Shown: positions 1 to 6,740 of the stretch, one piece after another
Layout: each line of letters opens with the position of its first letter
How positions within the stretch are numbered: position 1 is the first letter of the stretch
Assembly (NCBI GenBank): GCA_958453575.1
Contig: CAUDYH010000053.1
Span: 1-7,717 of the forward strand
DNA: 7,717 bases
Source: an uncultured Collinsella sp.
Lineage (GTDB): Bacteria > Actinomycetota > Coriobacteriia > Coriobacteriales > Coriobacteriaceae
Direction: 5' to 3'
Translations under genes and position numbers: made by a program
The notes under the pieces: model-generated
What the model saw: only the letters and a program-made list of their open reading frames with translations
Told to the model about the DNA's origin: nothing
Databases searched by the model: none

Positions 1-16
1 GTCGGATGACTTGAAG

Positions 17-48
17 AAGGGGGAGGCCTCGCGGCCTCCCCCTTTTTT
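17..48 (+). terminator. Intrinsic terminator of an upstream gene
   Basis: A 12-bp perfect stem (17-28 with 33-44) closes on the tetraloop TCGC; the core arm is GGGGGAGGCC. The 3' arm runs into six T residues (43-48), the classic Rho-independent layout for plus-strand transcripts. It must end a gene lying left of the window. By analogy with the actinobacterial order rpsA-coaE-uvrB that gene could be rpsA, but only a few bases of it could be present (a TGA at 7-9 is one possible stop), so this is inference. Confidence 0.93.
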
Positions 49-175
49 GCGTTTAAAAGAGAGTTGTAATACAAGCACTCGCTTTCGTTTAGCTTGTCTT
101 ACTGTTTGGCTGTATTTTGAGTCCTTCTTTTGTATTTGCGCGATAATAACTCCCATTGGCGTTAGGGAGGACTTG
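49..175 (+). promoter_or_regulatory. AT-rich leader of coaE with a weak promoter candidate
   Basis: This gene-free stretch is clearly richer in A+T than its surroundings and follows a terminator, so the promoter for coaE and the genes behind it should lie here. The best candidate is TTGAGT (117-122) with GATAAT (142-147), but the 19-bp spacing is long and the -35 matches only 4 of 6. Other structure seen: an inverted repeat TTGTA-A-TACAA (64-74) and the heptamer TGTATTT at 111-117 and again at 131-137, exactly 20 bp apart. No regulator can be named from these. Confidence 0.35.
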
Positions 176-817
176 ATGTTTACCGTTTTTGTCTTGGGCA
201 ATATTGCTTCGGGTAAGTCGACTGCCTGCCGCTATCTCGAATCTCATGGCGCCATGCTTATCGATCTGGATGAGCTTGCCAAATCGCTTTATGTGCCAGG
301 CTCCGATATCGTCAATGCTCTCGCGGAAGAATTCGGTTGGGACATTCTGGACGGGGAGGGCGGCATTCGCCGCAATGTCCTCGCTGCTCGAGCTTTCGCC
401 TCTCCTGATACAGTTGCGCGGCTCAATGGCATCGTTCACCCGGTTCTCATCGAACAGCTTTCGCTGAGGATCCTTGATCCGGTTTGCTGCACGGTTTCAT
501 CTCCCCGTTATCCTTTTGCGGTGGTCGAGGTTTCTGCTCCGACTGGTTTTGAGGATGCATTTGGCTTGGCTGATGAAATTTTGGTCATCAGCGCCCCTTT
601 GTCAGTTCGTCGCGAGCGCGCTATTCAACGTGGCATGGAGCCATCTGATTTTGATGCCCGTTCTGCTTGCCAGCCCGAAGAGTCTGCGCTGTGCAATCTC
701 GCTACAACTGTGATTGACAATGCGGCAGACGATAACTCGCTCTTTGAACAACTGGACGCATGGCTTTCGCGCCATGGGTTCGGGGATGTAGCGGATAAGG
801 AGGAGGCCGATGCCTAA
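176..817 (+). CDS. coaE: Dephospho-CoA kinase CoaE
   Basis: Cytosolic kinase of 213 aa that phosphorylates the 3'-OH of the dephospho-CoA ribose with ATP, the last step of coenzyme A synthesis. The P-loop is GNIASGKST at residues 8-16, followed by the acidic pair in IDLDELA (D30, D32), the conserved HP motif in LNGIVHP (H88-P89), the R/Q-rich lid segment around VRRERAIQRG, and the C-terminal ATTVIDN strand. Length fits the family (about 200 aa). Start: the ATG at 176 has AGGGAGG at 164-170 with 5-nt spacing and places the P-loop strand at the N-terminus. The same frame is open further upstream to a TTG at 11, but that extension translates the terminator and is rejected. The P-loop and the IDLD motif deviate from the commoner GGIGSGKS and IDAD forms, so the protein is a divergent but convincing member. 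The 3' end overlaps the next gene by 8 nt. Confidence 0.88.
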   Translation: MFTVFVLGNIASGKSTACRYLESHGAMLIDLDELAKSLYVPGSDIVNALAEEFGWDILDGEGGIRRNVLAARAFASPDTVARLNGIVHPVLIEQLSLRILDPVCCTVSSPRYPFAVVEVSAPTGFEDAFGLADEILVISAPLSVRRERAIQRGMEPSDFDARSACQPEESALCNLATTVIDNAADDNSLFEQLDAWLSRHGFGDVADKEEADA

Positions 818-1391
818 GACACGTTTCCTTACGTGGTATCGCCTTATACCGCTGGCTGCCGTTTTTGCCTTCGGCCTTATCTCATTCGTTTACTCATATG
901 CTCCTGCCGCTTTCTTTAAGCCGCTGTATCCGATTGACTACGAGGCGTATGTAAAGCAATCCAGTATTTCGCATAATCTGGATCCGTATCTGGTGTGCGC
1001 TGTCATTAAGTCTGAATCGAATTGGGATCCCGAGGCCGAGTCGAATCAGAGTGCTCAGGGATTGATGCAGCTGATGCCCGAGACTGCCCAGGATATGATC
1101 GCCAAGGGCCTTGTCGACGGTGGCGAGTATTCGGCCGACAACCTTAACGATCCGGCTACGAATATCGAGTTTGGCTGTGCGTATCTTTCGTATCTTCTAG
1201 CGTATTTTAACGGGTCGACTGACAGTGCCATTGCCGCCTATAACGCCGGCATGGGCAATGTCGACGGATGGGCGCAGCAGAGTACGTCGCTTCATAATGC
1301 AATCACCTTTCCCGAGACGCAGGCGTATCTGATTCGTGTCAATAATGCCTGGGTTCGCTACAAAACCCTCTATCCCGATCGGTTCGTATAG
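810..1391 (+). CDS. Membrane-anchored lytic transglycosylase (SLT domain)
   Basis: Predicted peptidoglycan-cleaving enzyme of 193 aa, expected to break the MurNAc-GlcNAc bond with formation of 1,6-anhydro-MurNAc. Residues 11-30 form one hydrophobic segment after a short basic N-terminus, with no evident cleavage site, so it is probably a signal anchor that places the catalytic domain outside the membrane. The domain shows the soluble lytic transglycosylase signatures in order: AVIKSESNW with the likely catalytic glutamate E69, AQGLMQLMPETA (82-93), the DPATNIEFG segment (114-122) and AAYNAG (142-147). The ATG at 810 has AAGGAGGAGG at 798-807, inside the end of coaE. The two genes overlap by 8 nt, so translational coupling is likely. 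A transglycosylase directly behind coaE is also a common order in Firmicutes (recalled). It is small for the class, a bare catalytic domain without LysM or other wall-binding modules, so its exact substrate and partners are unknown. Confidence 0.87.
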   Translation: MPKTRFLTWYRLIPLAAVFAFGLISFVYSYAPAAFFKPLYPIDYEAYVKQSSISHNLDPYLVCAVIKSESNWDPEAESNQSAQGLMQLMPETAQDMIAKGLVDGGEYSADNLNDPATNIEFGCAYLSYLLAYFNGSTDSAIAAYNAGMGNVDGWAQQSTSLHNAITFPETQAYLIRVNNAWVRYKTLYPDRFV

Positions 1392-1411
1392 GACTATGCC
1401 TGCCGCCTGCG

Positions 1412-1437
1412 TATACTGCAGATATATGAGTTAGGAG
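1412..1437 (+). promoter_or_regulatory. uvrB ribosome binding site and possible -10 box
   Basis: The 51-nt gap between the transglycosylase stop and uvrB holds AGGAG (1433-1437), 5 nt before the uvrB ATG. It also holds TATACT (1412-1417), a 5 of 6 match to a -10 box, but no acceptable -35 lies 16-18 bp upstream. I saw no LexA-type inverted repeat here, so SOS control of uvrB from this gap is not supported by eye. Read-through from coaE is the simpler model. Confidence 0.3.
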
Positions 1438-1442
1438 TATCC

Positions 1443-3683
1443 ATGGCGGAATTTGAAGTAGAACGCGTTGGTGGTGAACTTAAGCGCTTTGGCGTTGAAG
1501 GCTCTGACGTGCCGTTTAAGGTCGTGTCTCCCTATGACCCTGCAGGCTCTCAGCCTAAAGCCATTGAGTCGCTTGTGCAGGGTGTGAGGGACGGAGACCG
1601 CTATCAGGTTTTGCTGGGCGTGACTGGTTCGGGCAAGACCTTCACGATGGCAAAGACTATTGAGGCCCTGGGAAAGCCGACGCTGGTCATGGCTCCGAAT
1701 AAAACGCTCGCCGCTCAGCTTGCGAGCGAGCTCAAAGAGTTCTTTCCCAACAACGCTGTGGTCTACTTTGTCTCGTACTACGACTACTATCAGCCCGAGG
1801 CGTATGTGCCGCAAAGCGATACATATATCGAGAAAGACTCCTCGATTAACGAAGAGGTCGAGATGCTGCGCCATCAGGCGACCGCGTCACTGCTCTCTCG
1901 ACGCGATGTGATCGTTGTCGCATCGGTCTCGTGTATCTATGGCATTGGCTCTCCTGAGGACTATGCGGGTCTGGCTCCAAACGTCGACAAGAAGGTGCCG
2001 CTCGAGCGCGATGACTTTATCCATGCACTTATCGACATTCAATATGATCGCAATGACTATGACCTGGCACGCGGCACGTTCCGCGTGCGCGGCGATGTTG
2101 TCGACGTGTATCCGCCTTATGCCGAGCATCCGTTGCGGTTTGAGTTCTTTGGCGACGAGGTCGAGCTGATTGCCGAGATCGATGAGGTCACCGGTGAGAT
2201 GCTTCGTGAGTACGAGGCCATCCCTGTATGGCCGGCATCGCACTACGTGACCGAGAAGCCGAAGGTCAAGGCGGCTCTGAAATCGATCAGCGAAGAGTGC
2301 GAGAAGCGCGTGGCGGAGCTCAAGGCGACCGACAAGTTGCTCGAGGCGCAGCGTCTGCAGCAGCGCACCGATTATGATCTTGAGATGCTCGAGACGATGG
2401 GCTTTTGCAACGGCATCGAGAACTACTCGCGTCATCTGGACGGTCGCAAGCCGGGTGAGCCGCCGTTTACCCTAATCGATTACTTTCCCAAGGATATGCT
2501 CTGCATCATCGATGAGAGCCATGTGACGGTGCCGCAGATTCGCGGCATGCACGAAGGTGACCGCTCGCGTAAGGTGACGCTGGTGGAACACGGTTTTCGC
2601 CTGCCCTCGGCGCTCGATAACCGCCCGCTTCGTTTCGATGAGTTTGAGGCAAGGATACCCCAGTTTATCTATGTTTCGGCCACGCCGGGCGACTACGAGC
2701 TGCGGGTGAGCCAAAACGATGTGGAGCAGATTATTCGTCCGACTGGCCTGCTCGACCCCAAGATTGACGTGCGTCCAGTTCGCGGCCAGATTGACGATCT
2801 TGAGGACGAGATTCGCGAGCGCGTTGCCCGCAAGGAGCGCGTGCTGGTGACCACGTTGACCAAGCGCATGGCCGAGGACCTGACCGACCATCTGCTCGAC
2901 GCAGGCATTAAGGTCAATTACATGCACTCTGATACGGCGACAATGGACCGTGTCGAGATCCTGCGAACGCTGCGCGAGGGCAAGATCGATGTTCTCGTTG
3001 GCATCAACCTGCTTCGCGAGGGCCTAGACCTTCCCGAGGTCTCACTGGTGGCAATTCTCGATGCCGATAAGGAAGGCTTCTTGCGCAACCGCCGTTCGCT
3101 GATTCAGACGATTGGCCGCGCGGCCCGTAACGCCGATGGCGAAGTCATCATGTATGCGGACGTTGTGACCGATTCGATGAAAGAGGCCATCGAGGAGACG
3201 CAGCGCCGTCGCGAGATTCAGATGGCATATAACGAAGAGCATGGCATTGTGCCCAAGACGGTGCGCAAGGCCATTAACGACATTTCGAGCTTTATTGCCG
3301 AGGCCGAAAAGACTGTGGGCTCGAAGGGACGCTCGAGAGGCGATTCGCTGGGTCACGGTGCGTTCTATACACCCGGCGAAAACGGCGAGGGCGCCGCGCC
3401 GGAGACGGCGGCACCCGAGCAGACGCTTGCCGAGCAGCTAGAAGGGCTACCGCATGACGAGCTCGTGCGGATCGTCGAGACCATGGAGGAAGACATGCGT
3501 AACGCTTCCGCCGCCATGGACTTTGAGGAGGCGGCGCGTTTGCGCGATGCCGTCGTTCAGATTCGGGCGATGCTTGAAGGCGCATCTGAGGACGAAACGA
3601 TCGAGCGTTTGCGTTCGCAGGCTCGCAAGGGCTCTACCTTTGCTTCGGGCAGAAAACGCCAGGGTGCACGATTCAGGAAGTAG
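1443..3683 (+). CDS. uvrB: Excinuclease ABC subunit B, UvrB
   Basis: Damage-verifying helicase-like subunit of nucleotide excision repair. UvrA loads it on DNA; it opens the strands around the lesion and recruits UvrC for incision. Seen in order: Walker A GVTGSGKT (residues 59-66), the tyrosine-rich beta-hairpin [14 protein letters not shown] (111-124) that inserts between the strands, Walker B DESHVT (357-362), SATPGDYE, the helicase motif region [14 protein letters not shown], and IGRAARN (557-563). A UVR domain at about 672-711 binds UvrA or UvrC. At 746 aa it is longer than the usual 660-700. The excess is a 24-residue N-terminal stretch, an Ala/Glu/Pro-rich linker before the UVR domain and a basic tail of about 35 residues after it. 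The ATG at 1443 has AGGAG 5 nt upstream. A GTG at 1509 preceded by AAGG (1498-1501) would give the conventional N-terminus, so it is a possible alternative start. Confidence 0.97.
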   Translation: MAEFEVERVGGELKRFGVEGSDVPFKVVSPYDPAGSQPKAIESLVQGVRDGDRYQVLLGVTGSGKTFTMAKTIEALGKPTLVMAPNKTLAAQLASELKEFFPNNAVVYFVSYYDYYQPEAYVPQSDTYIEKDSSINEEVEMLRHQATASLLSRRDVIVVASVSCIYGIGSPEDYAGLAPNVDKKVPLERDDFIHALIDIQYDRNDYDLARGTFRVRGDVVDVYPPYAEHPLRFEFFGDEVELIAEIDEVTGEMLREYEAIPVWPASHYVTEKPKVKAALKSISEECEKRVAELKATDKLLEAQRLQQRTDYDLEMLETMGFCNGIENYSRHLDGRKPGEPPFTLIDYFPKDMLCIIDESHVTVPQIRGMHEGDRSRKVTLVEHGFRLPSALDNRPLRFDEFEARIPQFIYVSATPGDYELRVSQNDVEQIIRPTGLLDPKIDVRPVRGQIDDLEDEIRERVARKERVLVTTLTKRMAEDLTDHLLDAGIKVNYMHSDTATMDRVEILRTLREGKIDVLVGINLLREGLDLPEVSLVAILDADKEGFLRNRRSLIQTIGRAARNADGEVIMYADVVTDSMKEAIEETQRRREIQMAYNEEHGIVPKTVRKAINDISSFIAEAEKTVGSKGRSRGDSLGHGAFYTPGENGEGAAPETAAPEQTLAEQLEGLPHDELVRIVETMEEDMRNASAAMDFEEAARLRDAVVQIRAMLEGASEDETIERLRSQARKGSTFASGRKRQGARFRK

Positions 3684-3686
3684 CGA

Positions 3687-3722
3687 ACAGGCCCCGAGTT
3701 CCCTGTGGAGCTCGGGGCCTGT
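3687..3722. terminator. Convergent hairpin between uvrB and the COG2509 gene
   Basis: A perfect 12-bp GC-rich stem (3687-3698 with 3711-3722) extends inward by four more pairs, one of them T.G, to the small loop CTGT (3703-3706). It starts 3 nt after the uvrB stop and lies 26 nt beyond the stop of the minus-strand gene ending at 3749. It is therefore well placed to end transcription from both sides. Neither flank has a proper U-run, so its efficiency as an intrinsic terminator is uncertain. Confidence 0.72.
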
Positions 3723-3748
3723 GTCGTTCGGACGTGAGAGTTCGTGCA

Positions 3749-5389
3749 CTAGAGGTCTGCTATCAGCGCCTCAGCGCAACGGATGCCATCAGTGGCGGCA
3801 CTCATGATGCCGCCGGCATATCCGGCACCCTCGCCGCAAGGGTAAAGGCCCGGAGTCGACACGGCGTGGCATGTTCGATCGCGGGTGACGGTGACCGGGG
3901 AGCTCGAACGCGTCTCCACGCCAGTGAGGACCGCATCGGGGCGGTCATAGCCACGCAATTTCTTACCGAGCAGGGGAATTCCCAAACGAAGCGATTCGAC
4001 GATATGCTGCGGGAGGGCATCGTCGATCGCCGTCCAGGTCACGCCAAGTGGATAGGTTGGTTTTACCTTTCCGGATGCCGTGCTGGCGCGTCTAGCAAGG
4101 AAATCTCCGACGAGCTGTGCCGGCGCGTTCCAGTTAGAGCCACCCAGGCGATAGGCGGCTCGCTCGCAGGCGCGCTGGAGCTCAATGCCTGCGAGCGGAT
4201 CATCGCTGGGAAGGTCGTCAGGTGTGACGTTAACGAGTAGGGCGGCATTTGCGTTGCGCCCGTCGCGGGCATTGAGGCTGGCACCGTTGACGCACAGATG
4301 GCCCTGCTCGGAAGAGGCCGCGACAACCTGTCCGCCGGGGCACATGCAAAACGAGAACACGCTGCGGCCGTTGGGGAGATGGGCGACAAGCTTGTAGGGG
4401 GCTGCTCCGAGTGCCGGGTGCCCCGCCGAGGGGCCATATTGGGCACGGTCGATGTCGCGCTGTGGATGCTCGATGCGCACACCCATGGCAAAGGTCTTTT
4501 GCGCGAGGGCAACGTTATGTTCTTTGAGAAGCTCGAATACGTCGCGGGCGGAATGGCCGCAGGCGAGGATGAGGTGCTTTGTGGCGATTGTCTCGCCCGT
4601 GGTTTCTTGGGGTGGTAGGACATCGACGCCGGTGATGGCGCCGGATTCATCGGTTCGAATATTGACGAGCTTTGTTCGATAGTGGACGGTTCCACCGAGC
4701 TGCTCAATGCGCTGAGAAATGTTGGTGACGACGGTGGGGAGGATGTCGGATCCAATGTGCGGCTTGGCGTCCCACAGGATGTCGCGAGGTGAGCCCGCTT
4801 CGACGAAGGTCTCAAGAATCAGTCGATGGGCAGGATTCTTGGTTCCCGTGTTGAGCTTGCCGTCCGAGAAGGTCCCTGCGCCGCCCAAGCCAAATTGGAT
4901 ATTGCTTTCGGGGTCGAGGATACGCTCCTTAAGAAAGAGATCAATCGCTTCCGAGCGGCGAAGTGCCGGGTCGCCGCGCTCGATGAGCAGGGGTTTAAGG
5001 CCCGCTTTAGCAAGGGTCAGGGCGGCGAAGAGACCGGCGCAACCGGCGCCGACAACGACGGGACGCCCCTTGGGTACATTCGGGACAGGGCTGGGGAATG
5101 AAGGCGCCTCGCCGTCCACCATGCGGATGCACGAGCGGTCGCGCTCGGCGACGCGGTCGACCACCTCCTGCTCGAGTCGGGAGCTTGTCAGCTCAACTCG
5201 AAAGCTCAAAATAAAATGGACATCTCGTTTTTTACGGGCGTCGATTGACTTGCGATGGAGCTCAATGACTTTAATCTGGGAATCCTCGCATCGCAGGGCT
5301 CGTTTGACGGCGCGTCTGCCAATAGCAAGGCAGGCGGCTTCGTCGCCGGCCTCATCGAGTGACGCGTGGACTTGGGTGATTTCGATCAT
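3749..5389 (-). CDS. COG2509-type FAD-dependent dehydrogenase, function unknown
   Basis: Flavoprotein of 546 aa from the widespread family of uncharacterised FAD-dependent dehydrogenases; no substrate is known to me. Residues 1-70 form a small alpha/beta N-terminal domain typical of the family. A dinucleotide-binding Rossmann motif GAGCAG (114-119) follows, ending in the ribose-binding acidic residue of LLIERG. Family signatures then follow: FGLGGAGTFSDGKL (166-179), MGVRIEHPQ (302-310), SFCMCPGG (346-353), GVETRSSSPV (490-499) and the C-terminal FAD-contacting GLYPCGEGAGYAGGIMSAA (514-532). Start: the ATG at 5389 has AAGGAGA (5395-5401) with 5-nt spacing and gives the family's normal N-terminus. 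The frame stays open to an ATG at 5560, but that would overlap the preceding gene by 92 nt and adds non-homologous sequence. It follows the BaiN-like gene on the same strand after 79 nt containing a hairpin and a TATAAT box. The two cysteines in FCMCPGG are a family feature that could take part in redox or metal chemistry (inference). Confidence 0.9.
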   Translation of the reverse strand: MIEITQVHASLDEAGDEAACLAIGRRAVKRALRCEDSQIKVIELHRKSIDARKKRDVHFILSFRVELTSSRLEQEVVDRVAERDRSCIRMVDGEAPSFPSPVPNVPKGRPVVVGAGCAGLFAALTLAKAGLKPLLIERGDPALRRSEAIDLFLKERILDPESNIQFGLGGAGTFSDGKLNTGTKNPAHRLILETFVEAGSPRDILWDAKPHIGSDILPTVVTNISQRIEQLGGTVHYRTKLVNIRTDESGAITGVDVLPPQETTGETIATKHLILACGHSARDVFELLKEHNVALAQKTFAMGVRIEHPQRDIDRAQYGPSAGHPALGAAPYKLVAHLPNGRSVFSFCMCPGGQVVAASSEQGHLCVNGASLNARDGRNANAALLVNVTPDDLPSDDPLAGIELQRACERAAYRLGGSNWNAPAQLVGDFLARRASTASGKVKPTYPLGVTWTAIDDALPQHIVESLRLGIPLLGKKLRGYDRPDAVLTGVETRSSSPVTVTRDRTCHAVSTPGLYPCGEGAGYAGGIMSAATDGIRCAEALIADL

Positions 5390-5407
5390 CGAGGTCTCCT
5401 TAGATGC

Positions 5408-5439
5408 AAGAAAGAGGCCGCCCGGTGTCCCAGACGGCC
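5408..5439 (-). terminator. Hairpin plus U-rich run between two flavoprotein genes
   Basis: Read on the minus strand, the arms 5439-5430 and 5425-5416 pair over 10 bp with two G.U pairs and the loop GACA. The hairpin is followed directly by the T-rich run TCTTTCTT (5415-5408). This looks like an intrinsic terminator 29 nt after the BaiN-like stop codon. It sits only 6 nt ahead of the Shine-Dalgarno of the next gene and downstream of a TATAAT box, so it may act as a partial terminator or leader attenuator, not only as an operon end. Confidence 0.62.
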
Positions 5440-5452
5440 CGAATGCGTTTTG

Positions 5453-5458
5453 ATTATA
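5453..5458 (-). promoter_or_regulatory. Perfect TATAAT -10 box for the COG2509 gene
   Basis: The minus strand reads TATAAT here, 64 nt before the start codon of the COG2509 gene and 10 nt past the BaiN-like stop. No good -35 element is visible at 16-18 bp (the hexamers there resemble AAGCAG) and there is no TGn extension. If used, transcription would begin near 5446 and immediately copy the hairpin at 5416-5439. Promoter activity is plausible but unproven. Confidence 0.4.
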
Positions 5459-5468
5459 GACTGCGCGG

Positions 5469-6740
5469 CTATAGGCTGCTTGCAGCGCGAATACCCGAGA
5501 TCCAAGCCCATGCAAGGTTGAAACCGCCGCAATCGGCATCGATGTCGAGCGCCTCGCCACAGATGTAAAGTGGGGCGTCTGCCGCGTTGCTCACGCAGAG
5601 GTTGGGAGCTGAGACGCTCTCGATGGGCACGCCGCCGCGCGTGACCTGGGCCGAACGCTCCTCTGTCGTTCCCTCGACGAGCATCTTAAAGTGCTTGAGG
5701 ATTGAGACCAGATGGATGACGTCGTACGACCCGGGGTGGCACTGTTCGAATGCGGTGCAGACAACGTGAGAGAACTGCGGGGCGAGCATGCCGTCGAGCC
5801 AGCGGGGGTCGCGGGGTGAAAAGCCGCCGAGCAACGCAACTCGCTGGCTGAGCATATCGAGCAACTCGTCTTTGGAGAGGTCGGGAAAAACGTCGAGCAG
5901 AATCGTGTCGCCGCGCTGGACGCGACGGGAGAGGTTGAAGGCGGCAACGCCCGAGATGCCAAAGGTTCGGAAGAGCACTTCGCCGTCTTCGCGCCAGAGC
6001 TCCTCGTGATTGCGGGTGAGCGTCAAACGGGCGCGGACGCGCAGGCCATCCAGTGTCTTGAGCGCAGTCTGGTCGCCGAAGACCGATGCCGACACAGGGC
6101 AGAGGACGGGATGCTGCGGTGTGAGGGAAAGATTGAACGTCTTCGTGATTTCGACAGGGTTGCCGCCCGTAGCGATAATTACGGCCTTTGCCTGCAGCGT
6201 CTCGCTCTTGCGAGGGATGTCGGCGAGCGCCTTCCGAAGCGAGCGAACCTCCGTTTTTCGGTCGTCGTGCTTTTTTGCCTTGAGTGATCGCGCGGGACGG
6301 TCTATTTGGAGTGCCCAGCCCTCGGGGGCTTTGAATGCCGAGGCAACGTTTGCTCCACAAATCAAGGTGATACCCAGGTGATTGCAAGCGTTGAGAAGCG
6401 CATCGCGCACCGATTCGGCACGAAGGGAGCGCGGATACAGCCGGCCCTCCTCGGAGGTCGTCATGATGCCCAGCGAGGAGAAGAAACTGCCGAGCTCTTG
6501 CTCGGGCTGGGGACCCATGACGGATTCGACGAATGCGGGGCGGTTGTACCGCTGGAAATCAATTGATTCGTTGGAAAGGTTGCAGCGGCCGTTGCCGGTC
6601 GCAAGGAGTTTAAGGCCGCAGGCAACATCGCGCTCAACGATGCAGGCGCTTTTGCCTGCGCGTGCGGCCGTAATGGCGGCGGCGAGACCCGAGGCCCCGC
6701 CGCCGATTACCAAGACGTCATAGGAGGCGTTTGCGTTCAC
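5469..6740 (-). CDS. BaiN/HI0933-like (aminoacetone oxidase family) flavoprotein
   Basis: FAD-binding oxidoreductase of 423 aa in the family annotated as aminoacetone oxidase, HI0933-like or BaiN (COG2081). Residues 6-37 form the FAD Rossmann unit with GGGASG (13-18) and IVERD, followed by the hallmark KLLATGNGRCNLSN (44-57). ATGG is at 190-193, FRTFGISGVAAFNLSR at 257-272 and the closing LYICGEALDIDADCGGFNLA at 391-410. The start is a GTG at 6740, the base after the mrp TAA, with GAGG (6746-6749) 5 nt upstream inside mrp, so the pair is very likely co-translated. Two oddities: residues about 150-182 are a Lys/Arg-rich insertion, and the segment after ATGG lacks the GSxGxGY-type stretch normally found before the next beta strand. 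BaiN in bile-acid 7-dehydroxylating clostridia has been linked to bile-acid ring reduction, but membership of this broad family does not show that activity here. Confidence 0.87.
   Translation of the reverse strand: MNANASYDVLVIGGGASGLAAAITAARAGKSACIVERDVACGLKLLATGNGRCNLSNESIDFQRYNRPAFVESVMGPQPEQELGSFFSSLGIMTTSEEGRLYPRSLRAESVRDALLNACNHLGITLICGANVASAFKAPEGWALQIDRPARSLKAKKHDDRKTEVRSLRKALADIPRKSETLQAKAVIIATGGNPVEITKTFNLSLTPQHPVLCPVSASVFGDQTALKTLDGLRVRARLTLTRNHEELWREDGEVLFRTFGISGVAAFNLSRRVQRGDTILLDVFPDLSKDELLDMLSQRVALLGGFSPRDPRWLDGMLAPQFSHVVCTAFEQCHPGSYDVIHLVSILKHFKMLVEGTTEERSAQVTRGGVPIESVSAPNLCVSNAADAPLYICGEALDIDADCGGFNLAWAWISGIRAASSL

Noticed and set aside
11..175. N-terminal extension of coaE from a TTG at 11
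   Set aside because: It would translate through the intrinsic terminator stem and the AT-rich leader; the ATG at 176 has an excellent ribosome site and gives the family's length.
1380..1442. SOS (LexA) box upstream of uvrB
   Set aside because: Only a single GTTCG-like half site (within GGTTCGTATAG) is present and there is no matching inverted half.
1887..2435. 182-aa frame antisense to uvrB, and similar ones at 2472-2927 and 1431-1874
   Set aside because: They lie wholly opposite conserved UvrB motifs and have no ribosome site or domain signature.
4063..4815. 250-aa minus-strand frame inside the COG2509 gene
   Set aside because: Ser/Pro/Arg-rich out-of-frame translation of a conserved gene, with no recognisable motif.
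4719..5453. 244-aa plus-strand open frame antisense to the COG2509 gene
   Set aside because: Low-complexity Arg/Ser-rich product without family features, opposite a strongly recognisable gene; typical GC-rich shadow.
5390..5560. 57-residue N-terminal extension of the COG2509 protein from an ATG at 5560
   Set aside because: It runs over the 3' end of the preceding gene and through the hairpin and TATAAT box, and the family N-terminus begins at the ATG at 5389.
5686..6387. 233-aa minus-strand frame inside the BaiN-like gene
   Set aside because: Arg/Pro-rich out-of-frame product; the overlapping frame holds all the conserved FAD motifs.
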